From the NCBI RefSeq assembly GCF_029946515.1, contig NZ_JARZHH010000021.1:62001-126000 (forward strand): DNA of 64,000 nt, given 5' to 3'. Each line of letters opens with the position of its first letter. The first letter of the stretch is position 1. Under the pieces are notes generated by a model. The model was not told the DNA's origin. It saw nothing but the letters and a program-made list of their open reading frames with translations, and did not search any database. Below are positions 63,791 through 64,000 of this stretch, piece after piece. Source of the stretch: Polyangium sp. 6x1 (GTDB taxonomy: Bacteria > Myxococcota_A > Polyangia > Polyangiales > Polyangiaceae). The translations under genes were made by a program, and so were the position numbers.

Positions 63791-64000
63791 TTCGACCGAT
63801 CGCCGTTTGCAACGCGTGCAAACGCCATCGGTGACGCTCCGGGTGCCGTTTGCAACCGTTGCAAACGGCACTTCGACCGCTCCGAGACCCGCCTGCACGC
63901 GTTGCAAGCGCCTCTCAGGGCGTACCGAACGCCGCTTGCAAGCGATGCAAACGCCTTTCGAAGCGTACCGAATGCCGCTTGCAACGCGTGCAAGCGGCGC
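63784..64000. repeat. Tandem array of 25-bp palindromes at a 43-bp period, truncated by the window end
   Basis: Five 25-bp palindromic units start at 63802, 63845, 63888, 63931 and 63974, each 43 bases apart, with 18-base spacers. Arms are GCCGYTTGCA and TGCAARCGSC around a five-base centre. Unit 2 is a perfect palindrome (12-bp arms). Unit 5 and unit 1 differ at arm position 5 by paired changes (T-A to C-G). Spacers share a weak motif around CGTACCGAA. Because 43 is not a multiple of three, the array does not encode a periodic peptide. It may continue beyond the window. See the findings. Confidence 0.9.

Noticed and set aside
63802-64000. CRISPR array
   Set aside because: Spacers are 18 bp and related to one another, repeat units vary, no cas genes.
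63791-64000. Protein-coding repeat in the palindrome array
   Set aside because: Period of 43 bp is not a multiple of three, so any frame loses periodicity.

Overview
The window is a single high-GC chromosomal segment densely packed with genes on both strands. The best-supported source is a myxobacterium of the Polyangiales type (Sorangium or Polyangium relatives). This is inferred from Hanks-type Ser/Thr kinases with PEGA domains, a giant kinase/sigma-54 activator, many lipoproteins of unknown function, DUF4912, PrkA, and the local orders prs-rplY-pth-rpsF-rpsR-rplI and aroA-cmk-(x)-(x)-rpsA. I saw no transposase, integrase, phage gene, rRNA or tRNA. No gene-free stretch exceeds 300 bases; the longest are 54880-55165, 53029-53313 and 32626-32908.

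Layout. 1-9025: DUF4912 protein, secreted protein, short DsbD with a lipoprotein, TPR protein, two small Cys-patterned proteins, a conserved delta-type protein and a DUF2254 membrane protein. 9083-14964: two tandem lipoproteins, a membrane Ser/Thr kinase with a PEGA tail, and a TPR/PEGA envelope protein, probably one operon. 14987-20533: mercaptopyruvate sulfurtransferase, asparaginyl-tRNA synthetase with a clear terminator, then a MarR repressor translationally coupled to a rifampicin-phosphotransferase-like enzyme. 20549-26337: two HIT proteins each coupled to a membrane protein, a CheY-like receiver, and a YfiM/DUF2279-like protein. 26418-32625 (minus): aroA-cmk-lipoprotein-unknown-rpsA. 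32909-36280: a second kinase plus TPR/PEGA module with a DUF1566 lipoprotein. 36291-44217: ribF, prs, rplY, pth, rpsF, rpsR, rplI, a PfkB kinase and dnaB.

44258-56074 is an accessory mosaic: lipoproteins, a cysteine hydrolase with an anti-sigma-like N-terminus, Sua5, a DUF882 peptidase-like protein, a glycosidase-like lipoprotein, PrkA, an alpha/beta hydrolase and an outer-membrane barrel. 56098-60959 holds a 1513-residue fusion (kinase, NTPase, TPR, GAF, sigma-54 AAA+, Fis HTH) overlapping a small protein with an RGG-rich tail. The window ends with a Uma2 nuclease-like protein, a DUF4377 lipoprotein and an astacin lipoprotein.

The most unusual DNA is immediately after the astacin gene: five 25-bp palindromes at an exact 43-bp period, running off the window end. 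A second non-coding element, a two-hairpin repeat, occurs near 2.2 kb and near 53.1 kb with compensatory stem changes. All functional statements rest on reading motifs by eye; no database search was possible.
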